Below, piece by piece: positions 1 through 7,702 of a stretch of 7,737 nucleotides of DNA. The position numbers and the translations under genes are program-made. The notes under the pieces are model-generated. The model worked only from the letters and a program-made list of their open reading frames with translations, made no database searches and was not told the origin of the DNA. This stretch comes from Candidatus Cloacimonas sp. SDB. GTDB lineage: Bacteria; Cloacimonadota; Cloacimonadia; Cloacimonadales; TCS61. The stretch is taken from assembly GCA_001412425.1 (NCBI GenBank), contig LKUH01000251.1, forward strand, positions 1 to 7,737, written 5' to 3'. Within the stretch, counting starts at the first letter, position 1; each line of letters opens with the position of its first letter.

Positions 1-3000
1 TTTTTTATATCATTAATAACCTTAAATTCACAGATCATCCATTCTGCAACTTCGGTTCAAAGCAACAGGGAAATTATGATCGAAGATTTTGATGACGGAG
101 AAATTGACTTAACTTCTTACCCGGAAGAAGATCAGGATCCAGATAACTGGTTACTTGACTCGAATATTACTATGGACAACTCTCCTTTTTCACTGAAATT
201 ATATGGAAACACCTGGAAAGTAGAGACAATTGATGCTTTTGCCATTATGGAAGGAGATGTCTGGGAAGTTTCCTGTTATGTTTCCGACCTGGCGGAAATT
301 CAGGCATTCGGTATATCCGATGGCGAGAATGTGCTTTTTTATTCGCTTTATGGCAGTCAGGAGCTCGACATTGAGGAATGGTTCACTGTCTATCAGGGCG
401 CTTTTCCGGAAGATTCCTGGCAGCAGTTTCATCTACCGGTGGCGGATGACTGGTTTTCCTGGTTTGAATATTATCCAACTATTACAGAGCTGATTTTTAT
501 TAATGATAATGACCTGGGCAGTGGCACAGTTTATTTTGACAGCATCTGCAAAATCACTTATGATCTTCCTCAGCCTCCTTATGTTGCTATCCATTACGAA
601 ATTATTGAAACCTATTATAGAGCTGACGGGATACGTTCGGTTGATGTGCAGTTCTTTTCCTGGGTTCAAGATCCAGACAGCGAAGAATTAAATTATTTAT
701 GGAGTTTTGGAGATGATTCCACCAGCACAGAACAAGAGCCCCTGCATACTTTTGAAATAGAAGATGATCATAATTATCGTGTTCTGCTGCAAGTTAGTGA
801 TGAAACTGATTTAACAGGATATGCCAGCTGCGCTATTCAGCCGGAAGAAGGAGAAAGCAGTTTTCCGGTTTCTCTCAATTTTACCGGAGACATTATGCTG
901 GCACGCGGTTACGAACAATATGGCGGTATAATTCAAACCCAGGGCGTGGAAGCGATCTTTGAACCCACACTTGAAGTGCTGGGAGAAGCTGCCGATATTT
1001 CTGTTGTGAATCTTGAATGTCCTTTAACCACTCATGATCAGCATCATCCTACCAAAACCATCTACTTTAAAGGTAGTCCGGAAAACGCTGCTGGACTTGC
1101 TTATGCCGGAATTGATATTGTTACTCTGGCAAATAACCATATTATTGATTACAATTATCCCGGTCTGTTAGAGACTCAGCAGACTCTGGATGAATATGGA
1201 ATTTTATATTCCGGGGCAGGAATTAATTCAGTTGAGGCATATCAGCCTCTGTTTTACAGTAAAAAGGGGGTGAATTTTGCTTTTCTGGCTTCCAGTGACA
1301 GAACCGGTCAGTATAATAATTATCAGCCTTATCTAAATGCTGGTTATAACAAACCCGGATTTGCCTATATGACACCCTATTATATCTCTGAGCAGATCAA
1401 TGCAGTGCAGGATCTGGCTGACCTTATTATTGTTGAAATGCATGCAGGCAGTGAATATTCAACCTCACCGGGCAGCAATTATGATATTTTTGAACCCTTT
1501 GATCTTTATCCCGATGAAGATTATCATGCAGAAATTGATATTCCCCACATGTGGGACATAGAGATCAGACACCATACAATCGATGCCGGCGCTGACCTGG
1601 TTGTAGTCCATCATCCTCATATTATTCAGGGTCTGGAAATTTATAATGGAAAACTTATCGCTCATTCTCTGGGAAATTTTGTTTTTGATCTCACTTATGC
1701 AGAAACCATGCCGACATTCATTCTTAACGCCAAAGTTGATGAGTCAGGATTTTATGAATTTTCGACCGTACCTGTTTTTATTGATGACTGGATACCGCAG
1801 AGAGCCGAAGGTGAACTGGGATTATTCATTCTTGATTATCTCTCTATGAAATCTAAAGAGATGAACACTTATTTGAATATAGACAGAAGGAATGTGGTTG
1901 CTACAGTAGTTATGGATACGTTAAATATGACAGTTTCCGAATTCCCGGCTGAGGAATTACTTGTAATGGCGTTGGAAGACGATTATGTTGTTTCGGAACC
2001 TTTAAAATTGATGCGTTCCGGCAGTATTTCCACTGTAACTGCCATTGATCCCTATATGGATTGGGAGATCAGGCTGGGAAGAGAAAAGATCTGGTTCGGT
2101 AATTTTGAAGACGAAGGCTGTTCCCTCTGGGATATAAACAGTAACAGTGAATGGCTGGATGATACAGAAAGTTACAGAGGTCAGTTCTCACTGCGTCAGC
2201 AGAGATATCCCGGTTCAGGAGATAACGTCGTTACAAACCTGGAAAAAAGGATAAAGCGTTATGATGCGGATTCCTATACTCTACACGGATTTATAAAAAC
2301 ACTTAATGGAGCCGACGTAACCATCCAGATCAGATATTACAATTACCGAACAGGCGGGTATTTGATCGGCGAAGAAGATATCGGAACAAGTATTAACGGA
2401 GATACCGACTGGACTTTTTTCTCCCAAGAAATTGATGTACCGGATAATTGCAATTATTTTGATATCAGAGCCAGCAGTGACTGTCCTGACACAGATGAAG
2501 CATTCGCCTGGTTTGATGATATCGGCTTGATTGCCTGGGAAGAGTGGCAGACTCTGGAACTTAACAGCGAGATCTTAAATCCCAACGACTATTATTATCT
2601 GCAGGTAAGATCACCAAATTTCTGTACTGAATCAACTATTAATTATCTTGAAACCGCTTACAATCCTGGACCAGTAGTAAATTCAAATGACAACAGCATT
2701 CCGGCAAATTCCAGTTTGTATCTTAAACAGAATTATCCCAATCCTTTTAGGTCAGGAAAATCAAGCAGAAATACAGGGACTGCGATCGAATTCTCTCTGT
2801 TGCAAGCCAATAAAGTGAAGCTGGAAATTTTCAACATAAAGGGTCAATTAGTAAAAACCATTAGCAATGATATGTTTGAGAAGGGCAATTATACTTTATT
2901 CTGGGATGGCACAAATAATAATTCAAAACCGGTAAGCTCCGGAGTTTATCTCTATAAAATCAAGGCAGCAAAAGAAGAAATTACCAGAAAAATGCTGCTG

Positions 3001-3009
3001 ATTAAATAA
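1..3009 (+). CDS. Secreted multidomain CapA-type (PGA_cap) protein with PKD-like domain and T9SS tail, 5' end outside window
   Basis: The reading frame is open to the window edge. The 25 codons before the ATG at 76 encode a hydrophobic stretch (FFISLITLNSQIIHSA) that looks like the end of a Sec signal peptide, so that Met (residue 1 below) is probably internal. Residues about 1-165 look like a beta-sandwich or carbohydrate-binding region. Residues 168-255 are PKD-like (YLWSFGDDS at 207-215). Residues 268-560 match the CapA/PGA_cap calcineurin-like fold with its usual motifs: GDIML with D272, NLECPLT, NNH at 353-355, HAGSEY at 456-461, HHPH at 512-515, and SLGNF at 531-535. The likely metal ligands are therefore intact. 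Residues about 672-835 form a second carbohydrate-binding-like region, and 881-977 are a type A T9SS sorting tail. CapA proteins are known from poly-gamma-glutamate capsule production. A secreted, modular form suggests action on an extracellular polymer, but the substrate is unknown. The next gene starts 8 bases downstream. Confidence 0.9.
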   Translation, partial: FFISLITLNSQIIHSATSVQSNREIMIEDFDDGEIDLTSYPEEDQDPDNWLLDSNITMDNSPFSLKLYGNTWKVETIDAFAIMEGDVWEVSCYVSDLAEIQAFGISDGENVLFYSLYGSQELDIEEWFTVYQGAFPEDSWQQFHLPVADDWFSWFEYYPTITELIFINDNDLGSGTVYFDSICKITYDLPQPPYVAIHYEIIETYYRADGIRSVDVQFFSWVQDPDSEELNYLWSFGDDSTSTEQEPLHTFEIEDDHNYRVLLQVSDETDLTGYASCAIQPEEGESSFPVSLNFTGDIMLARGYEQYGGIIQTQGVEAIFEPTLEVLGEAADISVVNLECPLTTHDQHHPTKTIYFKGSPENAAGLAYAGIDIVTLANNHIIDYNYPGLLETQQTLDEYGILYSGAGINSVEAYQPLFYSKKGVNFAFLASSDRTGQYNNYQPYLNAGYNKPGFAYMTPYYISEQINAVQDLADLIIVEMHAGSEYSTSPGSNYDIFEPFDLYPDEDYHAEIDIPHMWDIEIRHHTIDAGADLVVVHHPHIIQGLEIYNGKLIAHSLGNFVFDLTYAETMPTFILNAKVDESGFYEFSTVPVFIDDWIPQRAEGELGLFILDYLSMKSKEMNTYLNIDRRNVVATVVMDTLNMTVSEFPAEELLVMALEDDYVVSEPLKLMRSGSISTVTAIDPYMDWEIRLGREKIWFGNFEDEGCSLWDINSNSEWLDDTESYRGQFSLRQQRYPGSGDNVVTNLEKRIKRYDADSYTLHGFIKTLNGADVTIQIRYYNYRTGGYLIGEEDIGTSINGDTDWTFFSQEIDVPDNCNYFDIRASSDCPDTDEAFAWFDDIGLIAWEEWQTLELNSEILNPNDYYYLQVRSPNFCTESTINYLETAYNPGPVVNSNDNSIPANSSLYLKQNYPNPFRSGKSSRNTGTAIEFSLLQANKVKLEIFNIKGQLVKTISNDMFEKGNYTLFWDGTNNNSKPVSSGVYLYKIKAAKEEITRKMLLIK

Positions 3010-3017
3010 CGGGAAAT

Positions 3018-6000
3018 ATGAAAAAATTAAAATTTATAGCACTAATGGCAGCAGTCTGTCTAAGTCTGTCAGCAATTACGGTTGATTTTAATCCAGATCG
3101 AATAGCTATCAAAGGGAGTTTTAACTTAAAAGATATTTCTTCCAAATATACTGCTGATACTCTTCTCTCCATTGTGGAAATTGATGAATGTGAATTTTCC
3201 GGACAGCCCGGAAAGCCGCTGACAAATGTCTGGAGTGATCTGTTTATTCTGCCTGACGAGGGAAATTTTACCGTATCACAATTTCACTATTATTATGAAT
3301 ATTTTGATGTCGAAAATCCAATTATACCTTTTGACTGGGAAGATACAGGAGAGCTCGATGGATCAGCCTATACAAAAGATCGGTGGTATCCTGAAGAAGT
3401 GATTCAGGTTTCAGATCCTGTAATTATGAGAGATAACAGGTTCTGTCAGATCAGCATCTTCCCCATGCAGTACAATCCCTTTCTAAAAAAGATCCGAATA
3501 CTCCGGGACCTTGATCTTGTTCTGAACCTTGATAGATCAATTCAGATCAATTCCCGCCAGAAACAGCATTTAAGGGGTTCTTCGGCTGCGTTTGAAGGCC
3601 TTTATAACATTATTCAGGGAACTTCCAAGCAGAGAAATACTCAACCTTCATGCTATTTGATAATATCTCCGGAAAGTTGTATTGCTGAACTGCAGAATTT
3701 GAAGCAATGGAAAGAAAGATTAGGCTTTAAAACTTATCTGGTCTCTTTGTCTGAAACAGGTACAACCAATACGGAAATTAAAGCCTATATTCAGGAAGCT
3801 TACGATAACTGGGAAATTCCACCTGAATTTGTCATCCTGGCAGGAGATGTTAACGGGATCTACACTCTTCCATCATTCACCATTCCCGGTTATTTTACCT
3901 CTTATGATGTTACCGATCACAGTTATACTTTATTGGAGGGTGATGATTATTTTCCGGATGTGATGGTGGGGCGCCTTTCTTTTCAAAGTATCAATGAACT
4001 GAATACGATTACTAATAAAATAATATCCTATGAAAGTGCACCTTATACTGGTTCGGACTGGTTTGACAAAGCCCTGATGATAACTTATGTAAACGAATAC
4101 TGGATGAGCTTTTTTTCAGCACGTGAGACAAAAAGGGTGATCAGAGATAAGCTATTGGACTTCAATTATTCGGAAGTGGACACATTTTACGTACCTTATC
4201 AATCAGGTACTTACCAGTTGAAAAATATGATAAATACGGGATACACTTTCCTGAACTACCGCGGAGCCGGAGCTCCCAGTTACTGGTGGAGCGGCAGCGG
4301 TGTTCTATTTGGCATTGATGACATCTATCAATTGAATAACGGTTACATGCTACCCATGGTAACAAGTATGACTTGTGGTGGCGGTAATTTTGCTGATCAA
4401 TCCTACACTACCTGTTTCGGTGAAGCCTGGCTTTCGGCAGGAACTCCTTACAACCCCAAAGGAGCCATCGGTTTTATTGGTCCCAGCGAACTGGATACTA
4501 AAACACCTTTCAATAACGCCAATGATATGGGAATTTATCAAGGTATAACCCAGGAAAATCTTTTCCGCTGCGGAGAAATGCTGCTGCGAGGGAAAATGGA
4601 GCTGTACAATAACTACCCCCTCTGCCATGAAATGGACGGCTGGAATGATGCGCTCGATTCCGATCAGTTTTATTTTTATGTCTATAATCTGCTGGGTGAT
4701 CCGGGATTATCTGTCTGGACCGATACTCCCCAGGATATTACCCTGAATTATACCAATCTGATCCCTTCCGGTTCAAATTTCATAGAGGTTCAGGTTTCTA
4801 ATGGCACAAGTGATTTAGCAGATTTTACCATAGCTCTTACCTGTGATGACAGTCTTCTGGCGGTTTCCAGAACGGATGAAAATGGAACAGCTTTTCTAAA
4901 TCATTATTTTACGGCAGGTTCCTATTCTGTTACTGCCTCCAGATATGGTTATATTCCGGAAACTTCCAGTCTGGATGTAGCAGATCAGAATATAATTGTT
5001 CTCAGCGATTATGAACTTTCAGCGCCACCTCTGAATGGATCCACACTTGAAATTGAACTTTCTATCCAGAACCAGTCTGATATAGAGGCTACACAGATTT
5101 TCTGTCAACTTTACACTGACAGTCCTCTGTTGAACATCATTTCAAGCGGTTTTACAACTGATTTTCTGGCTGCAGAAGAAATTTTATCAGCTTCCCAGGA
5201 AGTGGAGATTGCTCCTGACTGGAATGAGGGGCTGGAGACAAATCTCTTCCTTGAAATAATCTCTTCGCTGGGCACAGATATATTTTTAATCCCTTTGCAG
5301 TTGGAAAGCCCCGAATTGATCGGGAATGAACATTTGATCAACTCTTCAACGGGATATTTAGAACCGGGAGAAACCTGTGAGCTGCTTCTGCAGTTTTATA
5401 ACTCCGGCAGCAACAGCAGCGGTACAGTTGAATTGGAACTGGAAAGTAACGATCCTCTCGTAATTATCGAATCGGGTTTTTCAAACGTAAACAATATCGA
5501 TCCGCAAGAGACAGGCTACAGTGCTTCATCATTGATCCTTACAGTTTCAGAAGAAACACTGGTGGGTGACATCCTATCCCTTATGGCAAACTTCCGCTTA
5601 GAAGAGTTGACATTATATCAATTACCTGTCAATCTTCAGGTTGGCGAGTTATCTCAGGAATCCCCGACTCACAGTAATTACGGCTATAAAGCTTTTGAAT
5701 CCGCTGACAGCGGAAATTTTGATCCTCCGATCTATAACTGGGTTGAGATCTCACCCGCTAATGGTGGTGCGGGATTTCAGATCTACGGTGGCAATGTTCA
5801 GGAAGATGGCTTCACCAGCACAATTGACCTTCCCTTCACTTTTAATTATTTTGGCCTGGAATATGATGAGATTTCGGTTTGTTCCAATGGTTATATAGCT
5901 ATGGGAGCAACCAGCAGTATGTTTTTCAGAAATAGAAATATTCCTTCCGGATCAGGTCCTGCAGCAATGATAGCACCTTTCTGGGATCATCTGAAATGGG

Positions 6001-6701
6001 GAGATATATTCGGTTATTACGATGAGGATCAACACAGGTTCATTATACAGTGGGAAGATTGGCAAAACGCTTACAGTATGTATCAACATGAAACTTTTCA
6101 GGTAGTTCTTCATGATCCCCTTTTCTATGAAACTCCGACTTCAGATGGACCAATATTATTTCAATACAAGGAAGTAAATAATGTAGATCAGGCTGAAAAT
6201 TATGCTACAGTCGGTATCGAAAATCACTCTAAAACTGAAGGTATTCTCATCACTTATGCTAATGTCTATTCTCCAACAACTCACGAGCTTGCTGATGAAA
6301 CTGCTATCCTTTTTACCACCGGTTCGCAACTTTACACGGAAAGCAATGATACAGAGATAGCTTCGATTCAGGCTCAACTCTTTCAGAATTATCCCAATCC
6401 TTTCAATCCTGTCACCACAATATCTTTTGAACTCAATACTGCTCTGATCCAAGACGCCAACTCAGAAACAGAAAACATGAAATTGATCATCTGTAATTTA
6501 AAGGGTCAAAAAATCCGAGAATTTCCAGCAAACCATTTTCTACCTGGTGGAAATTACACTGGGAAAAAAGACAGAAAAATCTACTCAATAAGCTGGAATG
6601 GCACTGACAGCAGTAACAATCCTGTTCCGTCCGGAATCTATTTTTACAAGTTACGAAGCGGAGATCAGGAACTAACCAGAAAAATGGTGTTATTAAAATA
6701 A
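3018..6701 (+). CDS. Gingipain-like peptidase C25 family protein with T9SS tail; catalytic His apparently replaced
   Basis: This 1227-residue protein starts with a clear Sec signal peptide (Lys-rich start, hydrophobic core, probable cleavage after Ala19). Residues 20-205 resemble the C25 propeptide, including the GQPGKPL segment. Residues 212-567 resemble the C25 cysteine peptidase domain: the CYLIISPES start, FVILAGDVNG, PDVMVGRLS, the NYRGAG segment, SMTCGGGNF with candidate nucleophile Cys453, and the closing LLGDPGLSVW. Gingipains have GHG where this protein has GAG (Ala417), so the catalytic histidine seems to be missing. Next come an Ig-like domain (568-665), two related Ig/CARDB-like modules (669-770 and 772-880), and a beta-sandwich domain at 889-1102 with the LPFTFNYFG and SNGY signatures seen in other secreted bacterial proteases. 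A T9SS type A tail fills 1120-1227, with YPNPFNP near its start. The predicted location is the cell surface or outside. It could be an active protease with rearranged chemistry, or a non-catalytic binding protein. Only a weak GGGA precedes the ATG, so translation may be coupled to the upstream gene. Confidence 0.92.
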   Translation: MKKLKFIALMAAVCLSLSAITVDFNPDRIAIKGSFNLKDISSKYTADTLLSIVEIDECEFSGQPGKPLTNVWSDLFILPDEGNFTVSQFHYYYEYFDVENPIIPFDWEDTGELDGSAYTKDRWYPEEVIQVSDPVIMRDNRFCQISIFPMQYNPFLKKIRILRDLDLVLNLDRSIQINSRQKQHLRGSSAAFEGLYNIIQGTSKQRNTQPSCYLIISPESCIAELQNLKQWKERLGFKTYLVSLSETGTTNTEIKAYIQEAYDNWEIPPEFVILAGDVNGIYTLPSFTIPGYFTSYDVTDHSYTLLEGDDYFPDVMVGRLSFQSINELNTITNKIISYESAPYTGSDWFDKALMITYVNEYWMSFFSARETKRVIRDKLLDFNYSEVDTFYVPYQSGTYQLKNMINTGYTFLNYRGAGAPSYWWSGSGVLFGIDDIYQLNNGYMLPMVTSMTCGGGNFADQSYTTCFGEAWLSAGTPYNPKGAIGFIGPSELDTKTPFNNANDMGIYQGITQENLFRCGEMLLRGKMELYNNYPLCHEMDGWNDALDSDQFYFYVYNLLGDPGLSVWTDTPQDITLNYTNLIPSGSNFIEVQVSNGTSDLADFTIALTCDDSLLAVSRTDENGTAFLNHYFTAGSYSVTASRYGYIPETSSLDVADQNIIVLSDYELSAPPLNGSTLEIELSIQNQSDIEATQIFCQLYTDSPLLNIISSGFTTDFLAAEEILSASQEVEIAPDWNEGLETNLFLEIISSLGTDIFLIPLQLESPELIGNEHLINSSTGYLEPGETCELLLQFYNSGSNSSGTVELELESNDPLVIIESGFSNVNNIDPQETGYSASSLILTVSEETLVGDILSLMANFRLEELTLYQLPVNLQVGELSQESPTHSNYGYKAFESADSGNFDPPIYNWVEISPANGGAGFQIYGGNVQEDGFTSTIDLPFTFNYFGLEYDEISVCSNGYIAMGATSSMFFRNRNIPSGSGPAAMIAPFWDHLKWGDIFGYYDEDQHRFIIQWEDWQNAYSMYQHETFQVVLHDPLFYETPTSDGPILFQYKEVNNVDQAENYATVGIENHSKTEGILITYANVYSPTTHELADETAILFTTGSQLYTESNDTEIASIQAQLFQNYPNPFNPVTTISFELNTALIQDANSETENMKLIICNLKGQKIREFPANHFLPGGNYTGKKDRKIYSISWNGTDSSNNPVPSGIYFYKLRSGDQELTRKMVLLK

Positions 6702-6702
6702 A

Positions 6703-6981
6703 ATGATAAAAATTAAATTCTACAGCCTGCTCCGCTGGGAATTGAAGTGTTCTGAGCTGGATATTGACGCCACCGGCATATCTATTAGAGAAGTCATAAA
6801 TGAAGCTGAAAAAAAGATCGGTAAGAAAATTTTTCATTTAATAACAGATGCTGAAGCAAAACTCTCCAGAGGTACAATTATTCTTATAAATGGCAGGAAT
6901 ATCGTTCATTTACAGGAATTTGCCACAATTGTCAGATCCGATGATCTTATCAGTATCTTTCCTCCGGGAGGAGGTGGCTAA
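6703..6981 (+). CDS. MoaD/ThiS-family ubiquitin-like sulfur carrier, GGGG C-terminus
   Basis: This 92-residue protein has the beta-grasp layout of MoaD/ThiS proteins. It has a first strand MIKIKFYSLLRWEL, a helix near residues 27-40, then ILINGRNIVHL (60-70), and the terminal IFPPGGGG, where MoaD typically has FPPVAGG. The exposed Gly-Gly end is the site that an E1-like enzyme adenylates before thiocarboxylate formation. The usual length is 80-90 residues, so it appears complete. It starts one base after the stop of the peptidase gene with no clear Shine-Dalgarno sequence, which suggests translational coupling. The E1-like partner follows directly. The likely role is sulfur donation in molybdopterin or tungstopterin synthesis, but a thiamin-type or protein-modifier role (like archaeal SAMPs) cannot be excluded from sequence alone. 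Assigning it strictly as moaD is not justified because no other cofactor genes are in the window. Confidence 0.88.
   Translation: MIKIKFYSLLRWELKCSELDIDATGISIREVINEAEKKIGKKIFHLITDAEAKLSRGTIILINGRNIVHLQEFATIVRSDDLISIFPPGGGG
6961..6974 (+). promoter_or_regulatory. Small hairpin containing an AGGAGG Shine-Dalgarno-like sequence before the E1 gene
   Basis: CCTCC at 6961-6965 can pair with GGAGG at 6970-6974 around a GGGA loop. The same bases encode the PPGGG part of the ubiquitin-like protein's tail. AGGAGG at 6969-6974 is a strong anti-16S match but ends 18 bases before the ATG at 6993, which is farther than usual. A weaker GGGA (6988-6991) lies almost next to the start. The codons for the glycine tail could create this pattern by chance, so a regulatory role is only a possibility. 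Confidence 0.25.
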
Positions 6982-6992
6982 TCATACGGGAT

Positions 6993-7685
6993 ATGTTTTC
7001 TGATAATATTCACTGCTGGGGTAAAGAAACGCAGAAGCTTTTGCATAAAAGTGTACTGCTTATAGCCGGTATGGGTGGGTTGGGCTGCTGTGTTTCGGAG
7101 TTATTGGTAAGATCAGGAGTCGAAAATTTAATCATATTGGATCATGACAGAATTTCTGAGCAGAATTTAAACAGACAGTTTTTATATAATCAAAATGATG
7201 TAGGTTCTCTGAAAGTTGAAGCAGCAGCAGATAAATTGAAACAAATTAACCCAGATCTTAAGCTCATCTCATTGAATTATAAATTAAAGACTGTATCAGA
7301 TCTGCAGGAGATTCAGAATAATTTTTCTCTTCAGGGATTTATTGATTGCCTGGATAATTATACTTCCAGATTTATTTTAGATGATGCTCTAAAAAATGAT
7401 CAATTCCTGGTTCACGGAGGAGTAAATAATTATTTTGGGCAGATAACCACTATAAAAAGAAAAAACCAAATTTCATTGAGAGACATCTATGCTAATCTTC
7501 AAGACAGTGCTACTTCCTGCAGTGCTGCAGAAGGCAGTGTTTTACCTCACGCAGTATCTGTTACCGGGTCTTTAATGGCTTTGGAGACAATCAATAATAT
7601 TCAGGGAAATCCGCAACTGGAAAATACACTATTGATACTTGATCTAAAAGATTTAAGCTTAGCGAAAATAAAACTTACTGTTTGA
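6993..7685 (+). CDS. ThiF/MoeB/HesA-type E1-like adenylyltransferase, short zinc-less form
   Basis: This 230-residue cytosolic protein has the Rossmann-type E1 core. It shows GMGGLG at 26-31, acidic strand end LDHD at 49-52, NLNRQ at 58-62 (ATP-contacting Asn/Arg/Gln in this family), Lys74 in VGSLKVEAA, INP at 85-87, and DCLDN at 118-122, whose Asp121 corresponds to the catalytic Mg-binding Asp of MoeB. SCSAAEGSVLPHAVSVTGSL (175-194) aligns with the family's SCxxAGVLGP...GSL segment, making Cys176 the likely sulfur-transfer or thioester cysteine. The two CxxC zinc pairs of MoeB and ThiF are absent, and the N-terminus lacks the usual RYxRQ motif. MoeB and ThiF are about 250 residues, so this is a slightly reduced form. 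It follows the ubiquitin-like gene by 11 bases and very probably adenylates that protein's C-terminal glycine. Short ThiF-like proteins beside MoaD are known in anaerobes with tungsten enzymes; that assignment here is an inference. Confidence 0.9.
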   Translation: MFSDNIHCWGKETQKLLHKSVLLIAGMGGLGCCVSELLVRSGVENLIILDHDRISEQNLNRQFLYNQNDVGSLKVEAAADKLKQINPDLKLISLNYKLKTVSDLQEIQNNFSLQGFIDCLDNYTSRFILDDALKNDQFLVHGGVNNYFGQITTIKRKNQISLRDIYANLQDSATSCSAAEGSVLPHAVSVTGSLMALETINNIQGNPQLENTLLILDLKDLSLAKIKLTV

Positions 7686-7702
7686 GTTCACCACTAATGA
7701 AC

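Noticed and set aside
3018..3080. Possible lipoprotein signal at AAVC in the C25 protein
   Set aside because: Val directly before Cys14 and Ala at -3 do not fit the lipobox, and a normal Sec cleavage site after Ala19 fits better. A T9SS tail also argues against a lipoprotein.
4374..4376. Frameshift or pseudogene status for the C25 protein because of the missing His
   Set aside because: The frame is intact over 1227 residues from signal peptide to sorting tail, and the Cys region is well conserved, so the gene does not look decayed.
4162..4628. Two overlapping - strand open frames inside the peptidase-like gene
   Set aside because: They lie fully within the conserved C25 domain coding region and have no domain signatures; they are antisense shadows.
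6487..6837. 116-codon open frame on the - strand over the C25/MoaD-like junction
   Set aside because: It runs antisense to two well-supported genes, spans their boundary, and its translation shows no recognisable domain.
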